A stretch of 49,398 bases of DNA from Lachnospiraceae bacterium. GTDB taxonomy: Bacteria; Bacillota; Clostridia; Lachnospirales; Lachnospiraceae. The notes under the pieces were generated by a model. The model had not been told where the DNA came from. It searched no databases and was given only the letters and a program-made list of their open reading frames with translations. The DNA lies in NCBI GenBank assembly GCA_017619615.1, contig JAFZRY010000001.1:1-49398 (forward strand). The letters are read 5' to 3'. This document shows, in pieces, positions 1-8,800 of the stretch (its first letter is position 1; each line of letters starts with the position of its first letter). The position numbers were made by a program, and so were the translations under genes.

Positions 1-653
1 GAGCCCATCTGCTGGATGTAGCCCTGGTTCATCACGACGATCGTATCCGACATGGTCAGGGCTTCTTCCTGATCGTGCGTGACATAGATAAAGGTGATGC
101 CGAGTTCGTTTTTCAGGCGGATCAGCTCATACTGCATGTCCTGGCGAAGCTTCAGATCCAGGGCGCCGAGCGGCTCATCCAGCAGCAGGACTTTCGGTTC
201 GTTCACGATCGCGCGGGCGATCGCGATCCGCTGCTGCTGGCCGCCGGAAAGCTGCGTCACGTCGCGCTTGCCGTAGCCGTCCATGTTCACCAGCTTGAGG
301 GCGTAATTGATCTTGTCCTGGATGTAATCCCGGCTTTTGCCGCTGATCTTCAGGCCGTAGGCGATGTTTTCGCTCACGTTCATGTGCGGGAACAGGGCGT
401 ATTTCTGGAATACGGTATTCAGATGCCGCTTGTTCGGCGGCAGGTTGGTGATATCCTTGCCTTCGAACAGGACGATCCCGCTGTCCGGGCGGATAAAACC
501 GCCGATGATGCGCAGCGTGGTGGTCTTGCCGCAGCCCGAAGGCCCCAGAAGCGTCATAAAGGTATTCTCCCGGATCTCCAGATCCAGTTCGTCCAGAACC
601 AGTTCATTGTCGAAAGATTTGGATACCTTTTGCAGTTCCAGGATATTTGCCAT
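1..653 (-). CDS. ABC transporter ATP-binding protein, PotA-like (partial, C-terminus missing)
   Basis: Nucleotide-binding subunit of an ABC importer; energises uptake at the cytoplasmic face of the membrane. The 217 readable codons hold a full ABC core: Walker [10 protein letters not shown] at 37-45, the Q-loop in [10 protein letters not shown] near 81-90, signature LSGGQQQR at 135-142, Walker B LLLDEP at 156-161 and the H-loop His193. The VFQ-YALFPHM-V stretch and overall pattern are those of the spermidine/putrescine group (PotA), but thiamine or iron ATPases share much of it, so the substrate is inferred. ATG at 653 follows a GGAAGGAAC ribosome site. The gene runs off the left edge, so the C-terminal regulatory (TOBE) region and the expected permease and binding-protein genes lie outside. 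It has its own promoter candidate just upstream. Confidence 0.9.
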   Translation of the reverse strand, partial: MANILELQKVSKSFDNELVLDELDLEIRENTFMTLLGPSGCGKTTTLRIIGGFIRPDSGIVLFEGKDITNLPPNKRHLNTVFQKYALFPHMNVSENIAYGLKISGKSRDYIQDKINYALKLVNMDGYGKRDVTQLSGGQQQRIAIARAIVNEPKVLLLDEPLGALDLKLRQDMQYELIRLKNELGITFIYVTHDQEEALTMSDTIVVMNQGYIQQMG

Positions 654-690
654 TTTCGTTCCCTGTTCCTTCCTTCAGGATGCGGCCAAT

Positions 691-700
691 ATTATAGCAC
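691..700 (-). promoter_or_regulatory. Extended -10 promoter for the PotA-like ABC gene
   Basis: On the minus strand the gap 654-738 contains TATAAT (691-696) preceded by TG one base further upstream, giving TGTGCTATAAT. No good -35 hexamer is seen at 17 bases, so this would be an extended -10 promoter. It lies about 40 bases ahead of the ATG at 653. Inference from motif only. Confidence 0.5.
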
Positions 701-738
701 ATTTTACCGAATATTTCCGCTGTTTTCTGAAAAAACTT

Positions 739-1533
739 TTAAAAAGCAAGCGGTTCGGAGAACCCGAGCGGCGGCGCCGCGGCCAGCCGCACCTCCTCTC
801 CTCCCGGAACGCCCCGGACGGCGTTTTCCACCGTACTGAGTGCCAGTTCCGGCACATTGTTGATCTTACTCAGGTGGCCAAGCAGGACCTGCGTCAGGCC
901 CGGATGGACCAGCTGCGCCAGCAGGCGGCCCGCGTCCTCGTTGGACAGGTGCCCCTCCGGCCCGTCGATGCGCTTCTTCAGCGGGTACGGATACGGCCCT
1001 GATTCCAGCATGCGGCGGTTGTGGTTGGCTTCCAGCAGCAGCGCGTTCACGCCGGCCAGACTTTCCGCCAGCGCCGCGTCAAAGCAGCCCAGGTCCGTCA
1101 CCTCCGCAAAAGAGAAATCCCCCGTATCCAGCCGGTACGCGACAGGCTCCCGCGTGTCGTGGCTTACGGGCAGCGACCTGACTTCCACGTCTCCCACCCG
1201 GAATGATTCGCCGGCGCGGAACAGGTGGAACCGCTCCTTGGGAAGCCGTGCGAAGAACGCATGGCGCGACAGTCCTTCGAACGTCCCGCGCGTGGCATAC
1301 ACCGGGAACGACGTGTTCTTCAGCAGCTGCGGCAGGCCTTTGCAATGGTCGATGTGTTCGTGCGTCAGGAGCAGTCCCTGCACGGACTCCTGATCGATCT
1401 CCTCCTCCGCGAACATCTGCAGGATCGTCCTGCCGGGCAGACCGGCGTCGATCAGCAGCCGGAAACCGTCGAATTCCGCCAGCAGGACATTGGCTTCGCT
1501 GCCGCTGGCCAGCGTGCGGATGCGGATGCTCAT
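739..1533 (-). CDS. MBL-fold metallohydrolase, WalJ/YycJ family
   Basis: Metallo-beta-lactamase-fold hydrolase of 264 residues. The metal-binding motif THEHIDHCKG (HxHxDH) lies near residues 57-66, and later metal ligands are plausible in PVSHDTREP and LLLEANHN. The ASGSEANVLL start is typical of YycJ/WalJ proteins, which in Firmicutes usually accompany the WalRK two-component system and are proposed exo/endonucleases. Here walRK is absent; the gene is instead last in the rpoD operon. Its ATG overlaps the coaE stop by four bases (ATGA), so the two are probably translationally coupled. Substrate is unknown; the family assignment is firm. Confidence 0.88.
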   Translation of the reverse strand: MSIRIRTLASGSEANVLLAEFDGFRLLIDAGLPGRTILQMFAEEEIDQESVQGLLLTHEHIDHCKGLPQLLKNTSFPVYATRGTFEGLSRHAFFARLPKERFHLFRAGESFRVGDVEVRSLPVSHDTREPVAYRLDTGDFSFAEVTDLGCFDAALAESLAGVNALLLEANHNRRMLESGPYPYPLKKRIDGPEGHLSNEDAGRLLAQLVHPGLTQVLLGHLSKINNVPELALSTVENAVRGVPGGEEVRLAAAPPLGFSEPLAF

Positions 1534-2150
1534 GACAGGGGCGGGATCTGCCAGGAGGCCATCACTTTGCGAAGCGAGTCCCGGCAGGCATCCGGATCGC
1601 TTTCATTATTGACTACACCGTCCGCCATAGCATAGAAGTCCTCTTCGGACAGCTGGCGCCGCATGATGGAATCGATCCGCTCATCCGGATAATTCCGGAA
1701 AGTCTTCAGCCTTTCCCGGCGGACTTCCGGCGACGCATATACGTAAAGGACCTTGTCGCACAGTTCGGAAAAGCGGGCTTCATAAGGAATGGCGGATTCG
1801 TACACGATCAGCGTCTTCCGGGTATTCCGGATTCTTTTCTTTACAGCATCAAACGTGGCCGGATGCAGGATCCGGTTCACAGTCGAAATGCTTTGATGCT
1901 GAAAGACGTGGATCCCCATCTTCAGTCTGTCGATTTCTCCGGAAGGCTGAAGGATCTCCGGACCGAACACTTCCACGATCCGGTCATACGCGGGGCCGCC
2001 CGGCTCCATCAGTTTTTTGCAGATGACGTCGGCTTCCAGAACCAGCGCGCCATATTCCTTCTTCAGCAGCCGCAAGACAGTGCTTTTCCCTGCACCCACG
2101 CCTCCGGTCAGGCCGATGACGAGTTTGTTTTTAAACTTAGTTTCTCTCAA
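1530..2150 (-). CDS. coaE: Dephospho-CoA kinase
   Basis: Phosphorylates the 3'-hydroxyl of dephospho-CoA, the last step of coenzyme A synthesis, in the cytosol. The 206-residue product has the P-loop GLTGGVGAGKST near residues 14-25, the following EADVICKKL acceptor region and the RxRQLSEEDFYAMAD lid region, all as in CoaE, and the length is normal (about 200). The first codon is TTG at 2150, supported by an AAGGAG site five bases ahead and by the lack of a better in-frame ATG before the P-loop. It sits 9 bases after the foldase gene and overlaps the WalJ-like gene by four bases. Confidence 0.95.
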   Translation of the reverse strand: MRETKFKNKLVIGLTGGVGAGKSTVLRLLKKEYGALVLEADVICKKLMEPGGPAYDRIVEVFGPEILQPSGEIDRLKMGIHVFQHQSISTVNRILHPATFDAVKKRIRNTRKTLIVYESAIPYEARFSELCDKVLYVYASPEVRRERLKTFRNYPDERIDSIMRRQLSEEDFYAMADGVVNNESDPDACRDSLRKVMASWQIPPLS

Positions 2151-2159
2151 AACCGCTCC

Positions 2160-3632
2160 TTACCAGTTGATCTGCCGCGCCAGCTGCTCATCGGTCTGTA
2201 CCGGCGTTTTCGCCTTCTGCTCTTCCATCAGCGCATCGTAATCGCGCGACAGGAGGCCGTTCGTCACGGCGGTCTCCCATTTTTCGTTCCGGCCGATGAA
2301 ATACATCATGTGCGAGCCGTATTCGGTGTCCACGATCCCGTGGTCGCCGGGCTTGCGGGCCGCATCAAAGCACCAGTCGTTGAACGTCTGCACCATCTGG
2401 CCCTCGTATACGTCGGTATAAATACCGCCGTCGCTGGCGTTGCTGTCAGCCGAGTACTGGGCGCACAGTTCTATGAATTTCTCCTCGGAAGCACCGCCTT
2501 CCACCCATTCGTTATAGATCTTGTCTGCCATGGCACGGGCTTCTTCCTGCGTCGCGTACGGCGTTCCCGTCTTGAACAGGATGTGGCGGATGTCGACGGT
2601 CACGGTCGTATCCTTGTACGGCTTTTTCAGCAGGCAGTACGCGTACGGCGCGTTCGTCTTCTCATTTTCCACCAGGAGGATGTCTCCTTCTTTGGTGTCA
2701 TCTGCGAACGCCCAGTCATAGAGTTCGGACTCCGAATAAGAAATGCCTGTGCGGGTCGCGGTCTTCAGATAATTGTCCGTGTAAGCGCCGATGCCGCCGG
2801 CGGCCTCGATATCCTCCGGCGTCTTCACCGCCTGCAGGAAATCCTGCACGGCCGCGCGGTAGACTTCCGCGCCGGAGGCGGATCCCAGGGCCGTCCGGGC
2901 CGCTGCGATCACTTCATCCGGGATCGCTTCGCCGTCGCCCAGGTCGACGACGTAATAGTCCACGATGGCGTATTTCTTCACATTATCCTGATATTCTTTT
3001 TCCAGTTCTTCCGCGGTGTACTCCGAGGCAAGAAGATCCGTCCGCACTTTCTCTGACAGAAAGCCTTTCCGGAACACGCCTTCCAGATCCTTCCAACGGA
3101 TGTTCGTGCCGAAAAACTGCTGGAAATAGGTCTCGATGTCCCAGCCGTAGGTCGCGGCGTTCTCCTCCGCTGTCTTCTTCATGTCGGCGATACGTTCGTC
3201 GTCCGCCGCATCGTTCTGATAACCTTTCGCCAGCGCCGCTTCGCAGTACAACAGCTGTTCTTCCGCGTAGGCGACAGATTCTTCGATCACAATATCAAAC
3301 CACGTTTTTCCGCTCCCGTCGGGGAACGCCTGCTCCTTCAGCGAGACTGACGGGTCCACGCCGTAATAGGTCAGGTTCGCCGTGATACTGGCTATCATGT
3401 ACAGCATCTCGCCAAGAGTGAAGGAGAAGTGCTCCGTCCGGGCGACCGTCTCATCCAGATCGGCTGTCTGGACAAAGATGAGAGTTGCCGTGGTCTGGGC
3501 AGCGGCAGCCGTCGTGGGAGCGGCAGTTGTTCCGCTGTCCGAAGAAGGCGTTCTCGTTCCTCCTCCGCATGCGGTGAGCATCAGGGCAAGCGCCAGCAGC
3601 AGCGCCGGCGCGGTCTTACGGAATCTTTTCAT
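2160..3632 (-). CDS. Peptidylprolyl isomerase lipoprotein (PpiC/parvulin, SurA/PrsA-like)
   Basis: Extracytoplasmic foldase of 490 residues. Residues 1-22 form a lipoprotein signal with lipobox LTAC (Cys22), followed by a low-complexity Thr/Ala/Ser linker. The middle is a helical SurA-N-like chaperone region. A parvulin domain follows at roughly 350-465, recognisable from VDIRHILFKTG, the Ser/Asp-rich QYSADSNASDGGIYTDV segment and a C-terminal GSHMMYFIGR. PrsA-type lipoproteins help secreted proteins fold on the outer face of the membrane. The ribosome site GGAG lies within the last codons of rpoD, only 3 bases separate the genes, so it is co-transcribed with the sigma factor. Which secreted proteins depend on it is unknown. 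Confidence 0.85.
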   Translation of the reverse strand: MKRFRKTAPALLLALALMLTACGGGTRTPSSDSGTTAAPTTAAAAQTTATLIFVQTADLDETVARTEHFSFTLGEMLYMIASITANLTYYGVDPSVSLKEQAFPDGSGKTWFDIVIEESVAYAEEQLLYCEAALAKGYQNDAADDERIADMKKTAEENAATYGWDIETYFQQFFGTNIRWKDLEGVFRKGFLSEKVRTDLLASEYTAEELEKEYQDNVKKYAIVDYYVVDLGDGEAIPDEVIAAARTALGSASGAEVYRAAVQDFLQAVKTPEDIEAAGGIGAYTDNYLKTATRTGISYSESELYDWAFADDTKEGDILLVENEKTNAPYAYCLLKKPYKDTTVTVDIRHILFKTGTPYATQEEARAMADKIYNEWVEGGASEEKFIELCAQYSADSNASDGGIYTDVYEGQMVQTFNDWCFDAARKPGDHGIVDTEYGSHMMYFIGRNEKWETAVTNGLLSRDYDALMEEQKAKTPVQTDEQLARQINW

Positions 3633-3635
3633 TCT

Positions 3636-4766
3636 TTACTCCAGAAAATCCTTGATTTTGCGGCTGCGCACGGGGTTGCGCAGTTTGCGGATGGCCTTGG
3701 CTTCGATCTGGCGGATGCGCTCGCGCGTCACGTCGAATTCGCGGCCGACCTCTTCCAGCGTGCGGGGATGGTTGTCCCCCAGGCCGAAGCGGCGCATGAT
3801 CACCTGCTTTTCGCGGTCCTTCAGGTCGTCCAGAATGGCGTAGATCTGCTCTCGCAGCATGACGGCTTCGATGTTCTCCTCCGGCGTCACGCCGTTGTAG
3901 TCCGCCACGAAATCGCCCAGGTTGGAGTCGTCCTCCTCGCCGATGGGCGTCTCCAGGCTTGCGGGTTCGCGGGCGATCTGCATGATCTCCATCACGCGTT
4001 CCTGGCTGATCTCCATGGCTTCCGCCAGTTCCGCGATGGTGGGCTCATAGCCCAGTTCCAGCGTCAGTTTGCGCTGCGTCTTGGTCAGTTTATTGATGGT
4101 CTCCACCATGTGCACCGGGACGCGGATGGTGCGGGCCTGGTCTGCCAGCGCGCGCGTGACGGACTGGCGGATCCACCAGGTCGCGTAGGTGGACAGTTTG
4201 TATCCCTTGGTGTAATCGAACTTTTCCACACCCTTTATCAGGCCCAGATTGCCCTCCTGGACCAGGTCCAGGAAGCCCAGGCCGCGGCCCGTGTAGCGCT
4301 TCGCGATGCTGACAACCAGGCGCAGGTTCGCTTCGATCAGGCGGTTCTTGGCTTCTTCGTCGCCCTGGGACTTGCGGATGGCGAGCTCCAGTTCCTCTTC
4401 CGCCGTCAGCAGCGGGAACTGACCGATCTCCTTCAGGTACATCCGGACGTGGTCCTCGGTCCCGGCGGACGCCAGGTATTCCGCGCTGTCCACTTCCAGG
4501 GCTTCCGCCTCGTCCTCTTCCGTGGGGACGAAATCTTCGTCCACTTCCACCGGCATCAGGTTCTCCAGGCTCAGATCGTCCGACATGGCCCGCATGACGT
4601 CGATCTTCTTGGCTTCCAGCCGGCTGTAGATCTCTTCCAGATCCGTGGGCGTCAGAAACGCGTCCCCGAACACGGCCTGGATGTCGGAATACTCCACCGA
4701 ATTGTTCTTGCTGTGCGCGACTTCGATGAGTTTCTCGATCAGGCTGTTAAACTGTTCATGTTCCAT
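3636..4766 (-). CDS. rpoD: Primary RNA polymerase sigma factor (sigma-70/SigA)
   Basis: Housekeeping sigma factor, 376 residues. Region 1.1-like N-terminus (1-60), an acidic linker (75-95), region 1.2 ([16 protein letters not shown], 105-120), region 2 with the -10 recognition stretch ([20 protein letters not shown], 182-201), region 3, and region 4.2 helix-turn-helix ([20 protein letters not shown], 336-355) are all present. The open frame extends upstream to 4841, but ATG at 4766 is preferred: it has an AGGAGGAG site at proper spacing and matches the short N-terminus of Firmicute SigA. It overlaps the end of the CPBP gene by 11 bases. The usual dnaG neighbour is missing. Confidence 0.97.
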   Translation of the reverse strand: MEHEQFNSLIEKLIEVAHSKNNSVEYSDIQAVFGDAFLTPTDLEEIYSRLEAKKIDVMRAMSDDLSLENLMPVEVDEDFVPTEEDEAEALEVDSAEYLASAGTEDHVRMYLKEIGQFPLLTAEEELELAIRKSQGDEEAKNRLIEANLRLVVSIAKRYTGRGLGFLDLVQEGNLGLIKGVEKFDYTKGYKLSTYATWWIRQSVTRALADQARTIRVPVHMVETINKLTKTQRKLTLELGYEPTIAELAEAMEISQERVMEIMQIAREPASLETPIGEEDDSNLGDFVADYNGVTPEENIEAVMLREQIYAILDDLKDREKQVIMRRFGLGDNHPRTLEEVGREFDVTRERIRQIEAKAIRKLRNPVRSRKIKDFLE

Positions 4767-5703
4767 ATTGCTCCTCCTGCTCTTGATCAAGAGCTCCGGC
4801 CGAAACATTTTCTTCCATGCGGGCCGGCCGTATCCGCGCATAGAACAGATAAAAGGCGATCACGAACAACAGCATCATTCCGCCGGTCATCAGCAGAAAT
4901 GCGGATTCATTCCCCTGCAGATACATCGACTGGAGGCCTTCCACTTCCGTCAACACGACTGAGACCAGATTGGCGCCCACATGTACGAAGACAGGGGCCA
5001 GCAAACTATGGGTCCTCTCATATACGAAGGCCAGCAGCACGCCTATCACAAAGGAATAGATCCCCTGAAGCAGGTTGCCGTGAAAAACTGCAAAGACAAA
5101 GGACGAAAACAGGATGGCGGGAAGCGCATCCGCGCTCCAGCGGAGCCGCCGGTACACCAGTCCCCGGAAGATCAGTTCTTCCGTGACAGGCGTCAGGATG
5201 CCGACGGAGATGATCTCCAGGATCAGGTTTCCCTGAAACAGGATCTGCGCCGTATCGTCGTACTGCTCCTGCAGCAGACTGTAAAGCCCGCTGTACATCA
5301 GGACGTGGTTCAGGACCACGCACGCGCTCACGCCGCAGAAGAAGCACAGCGCGAACCCCCACGGGGCGGGGCGCTCCCACAGTTCCTCAGTGAATTCCTC
5401 CCTCTGTTCCCTTTTCCTGTCCAGGGAAATGAACAGGAGGAGCAGGGGGATCGTGATCAGGCAGATCACGACGGAGAGCGGCAGGTAATAGGCGTAGACT
5501 TCTTCGCTCAGGCGCAGGGAATGATCTGTCACGCTGCCCGCGGTGGCGACAAAGGAAGGGTCCGTCATCGTCTTGTAGAAGGCGAACGCAAACGTCACCA
5601 GTACACTGACGCCTTCATATACCAGCCAGGGATATACGAGGCCCCAGACTCTCTGCAGAAACGGGATCTCCAATCGCTCCTGGCGGCCTGCCCAACGAAT
5701 CAT
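4756..5703 (-). CDS. CPBP-family intramembrane metalloprotease
   Basis: Integral membrane glutamyl/metal protease of the CAAX-protease/bacteriocin-processing (Abi, CPBP) family, about 315 residues with roughly eight hydrophobic segments. Signature motifs: EELIFRG at 175-181 (Glu-Glu plus Arg), FHGN with His208, and a third conserved His near 241 in VFVHVGAN. The frame could begin with GTG at 5721, but ATG at 5703 has an AAAAGGAG site at correct spacing and is preferred. First gene of the rpoD operon; it overlaps rpoD by 11 bases. Family members are linked to prenyl-protein processing, bacteriocin self-immunity or regulated proteolysis; nothing here tells which. A perfect palindrome sits 28 bases before its start. 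Confidence 0.87.
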   Translation of the reverse strand: MIRWAGRQERLEIPFLQRVWGLVYPWLVYEGVSVLVTFAFAFYKTMTDPSFVATAGSVTDHSLRLSEEVYAYYLPLSVVICLITIPLLLLFISLDRKREQREEFTEELWERPAPWGFALCFFCGVSACVVLNHVLMYSGLYSLLQEQYDDTAQILFQGNLILEIISVGILTPVTEELIFRGLVYRRLRWSADALPAILFSSFVFAVFHGNLLQGIYSFVIGVLLAFVYERTHSLLAPVFVHVGANLVSVVLTEVEGLQSMYLQGNESAFLLMTGGMMLLFVIAFYLFYARIRPARMEENVSAGALDQEQEEQYGT

Positions 5704-5730
5704 CTGCTCTCCTTTTCTCACGCCAAAATA

Positions 5731-5748
5731 ATATCTGCGCGCAGATAT
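5731..5748. promoter_or_regulatory. Perfect 18-base palindrome upstream of the CPBP-rpoD operon (operator candidate)
   Basis: ATATCTGCGCGCAGATAT reads the same on both strands over all 18 bases. It lies 28 bases before the CPBP start, between the end of the TIR-NACHT gene and the first gene of the rpoD operon. A weak promoter can be drawn on the minus strand (TTGTTT, 18 bases, TATATC) whose -10 abuts or overlaps the palindrome. This geometry suits a dimeric repressor site. No regulator gene is adjacent, so the binding protein is unknown. Confidence 0.5.
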
Positions 5749-5818
5749 ACAGAGTAGAATATATCACAAACAATATCGCCGTGCAAGCGTTTTGTTGCAT
5801 ATTTTGAAGTTTATTTAG

Positions 5819-8800
5819 TTAAATTATTGCGCCGGCCTGATAAAGTCTCTTCACTTCTTCCTCTGATATAAAAGAATCCGGATGAAGTTCTCTCAGATCG
5901 CATCCGCTCAAAAAAACCCCCGATATGTTTTCGATCGTATCAAGATAATCACGTGTATTGATATCCATGACCGTGACTCTACCGTCATTCGTGGCAAAAA
6001 TGATTTTCTCGCTGTCAGGACTGAACTCAACGGAGCTGGTGCTTGAATCATAAAAAACACCCGGTACATTTAAAAACAGATTCGATGCATCATAAACAGC
6101 TACACTGTTCTTTGATCTCTTTCTTATCGCAGCAATATGTTTTCCATCAGGGCTCATTGCTATGTCGGAAAGCCTGTATCCTTGATTCGGAAAGGATCTT
6201 GTCTGTATTCTCTCAAAACTGAATGCGTCCCATATTGTGATGTCATTACTAAATTCTTTTCTGTCGATAATAATCCTGTTGGAAACGGTAACAATTCTCT
6301 TTTGGTCTTTGCTCCACGCCACAGAATCCACTTTGCACCTGTGGTTCAGCATACAGATCATAATTCGTTTTTTTAAATCCCAGACAAAGACTGTTTGTTT
6401 AAGCGGCAAGTCATTTTCGTCTTCCGATACTGTTGCAATTGTTTTTCCATCAGGACATATTACTGCAGTATTCAGATGAACACCGGGCAAATACAACTCC
6501 GATTTTTTCTTACAGGTATTCGGGTCCCATATACTTACTGTGTTGTCTTCAGATGCGGCAACTATGTATTCTCCGTCCAGGCTGAAGTCAGCAGAAATAA
6601 CGGTTTTTTCGTATCCTTCCAGCGTACCGATCAACCGAAATGATTCCGCATCCCAGATTTTTGCTGTTTTATCCCGAGAAGATGTCACAATTCTTTTGCC
6701 GTCATGGCTGAAACTGACAGAACATATTTTTCTGCGGTGCCCATGAAGTAATCCAAGCAGTCTGATATTCCTGTCACGAACGCCGGCCCAGATCATAGCC
6801 GTTTTATCATTCAACGTAACAATATACTCACCATTCGGACTAAATCCAGCATAATTGATTTTATTCATATGTCCTGAGGCAGTACGGACCAGACGGAATG
6901 ATTTGACATCCCACATCTGCAGACTCCTGCCCACTGAAATAATGATCCGTGTGCCGTCAGGAGTGAGAACCGCAGAATGAATCATAGTAACAAGCTTTCC
7001 CAAGGTGTATGTTAAGGCAAAACTATTTGCATCCCAAAACTTTACTGTAAGGTCTTTTGAAACAGTTATGATCCTTTTCCCGTCCGGACTAAAAAACGCA
7101 GACCGGAGCATATGGGTATGCCCTTTCAAGGAACCAATCTCAGTATATGTCGTGGCATCCCATACTTTGGCCGTGCGATCCTCTGAAGCAGTAACGATTC
7201 TTTTGCCATCCGGGCTGAAAACAGCAGAAACGATCGCATTTGTGTGCCCTTCCAGTACTCCATGCACTTCAAATGTTAGAGAGTCCCATATGACAGCACT
7301 GCAGTCAGATGAGGCTGTAACAATCATATTGCCCTTGGGACTATAACAGGCATAATTTACGGGACCTTTATGTTCTTTTAATCTCTTCAGTTCAGTAGAA
7401 TTATCAGTATCCCAAACAATTGCCGTCCTGTCATTCGAAGCGGTTATGATCCTTTTTCCGTCTGGACTGAAATTCACAGAATTGACCCGTTTTATATGGC
7501 CGTTAAGAGAAGTGACCTCCTGCAGCGTTTCCGCATCCCATATCTTCACGGTATTATCGGATGAAGCAGTCAAAACCGATTTGTCATCGGGACTGAAACA
7601 GGCAAAATTCACATCATTATGATGGCCTCTCAGAGTACCTGATTCTTCCAGGGTCCCGGTCTTCCAGATTTTGGCCGTGTTGTCTGATGAAGTTGTTACT
7701 ATTCTTGTGCCGTCATGGCTGATCCTTACGGAATTAATATCTTCTGTATGTCCGGATGGTCCGAACGAACGGTAATTCAGTTTTGTCCCGCTAAACAGAG
7801 AAAACAGTCCCGGCCTTGACAGAATGCATCCGTTCAGTCTGATGTTCCAAAGATCAAGATGCGAAAAATCAAATCCGCTCAGATCTTGCCGTACAGATTT
7901 CAACGTTTCGATCAGTGAATAAACCGCAAACTCCTTTTCGAGCTCAGGCGAAAATCTTCTCCTATATATATCAAGCGAACGCCTCAACAGGTTTCGGTCA
8001 TTCTCTTCTTCTGGTTCCCCGTAATTCCACCTTTCCTCAGCATAAAACGGTCTGTTCTTTTGTTCTCCGAGGCATTCCCCCATAAATCTGCGTACTTGCA
8101 GGCTGACCGGCTTATCGGCAAAATAATGCTGCATGCAGTCAAATGCCGCATCGTCCTTGCCTTTCTTTTTCATATAAGCCGAAACACGAAGAATATTGAT
8201 ATTTCGGACTGCAGCAAAATAGTCTCTCAGATGTTGATGGATGAAGCCGTATTCGCTTTTTGTCTTCTGCAGAATGCCAAGCGTATAAACACAGCGTTCC
8301 AGGATCTTTCTGGTCTGTTTTTCATAATCATCATTTGTATTACCTTTGATGAATTCTTCAGACACTTCCGAAAGATCCGCATACCCGCCGGTATCAGCGG
8401 ACTCAAATGTAACGCGGCCGTATTTTCCGAGGATCGGCGAGTTTTTGAAAAAAGATTTTATCCAGTCTTCCGCGTCGATCGGATCACAGTAGAATATGCT
8501 TTCCCGTTCCATGTTCCATGCGATCTCGGGAAGAATAAAATCCAGAATAAACCGGTACATTTCCGCAGTCATGCGGTTCCCCAGTTTTTCTGAGGCGGTT
8601 TCTTTCATGTTTTTCTCGGCTTTATCAAGACGCGAAGGAGCGGAATAATCGTCAACATTCTTTGAACGTTCATGGAAAAAACTCTTCAGGATCTCTCCCT
8701 GGCTCGTAACTCCTTCTTTATTGACGATTTTGGCATAAAGCGTGAGGAACAGGGGAACAGGAAGCGTTTCCCTCAACCCGTTATCGGACAGAGCGGACAT

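Noticed and set aside
3429-5757. Plus-strand open frames opposite rpoD and CPBP
   Set aside because: Antisense to well-supported genes; composition typical of shadows (His/Gln/Arg-rich).
5927-7750. Regular 126-base periodicity that might suggest a CRISPR or satellite array
   Set aside because: The period is that of WD40 codons in one continuous reading frame; units are not separated by unique spacers of fixed length.
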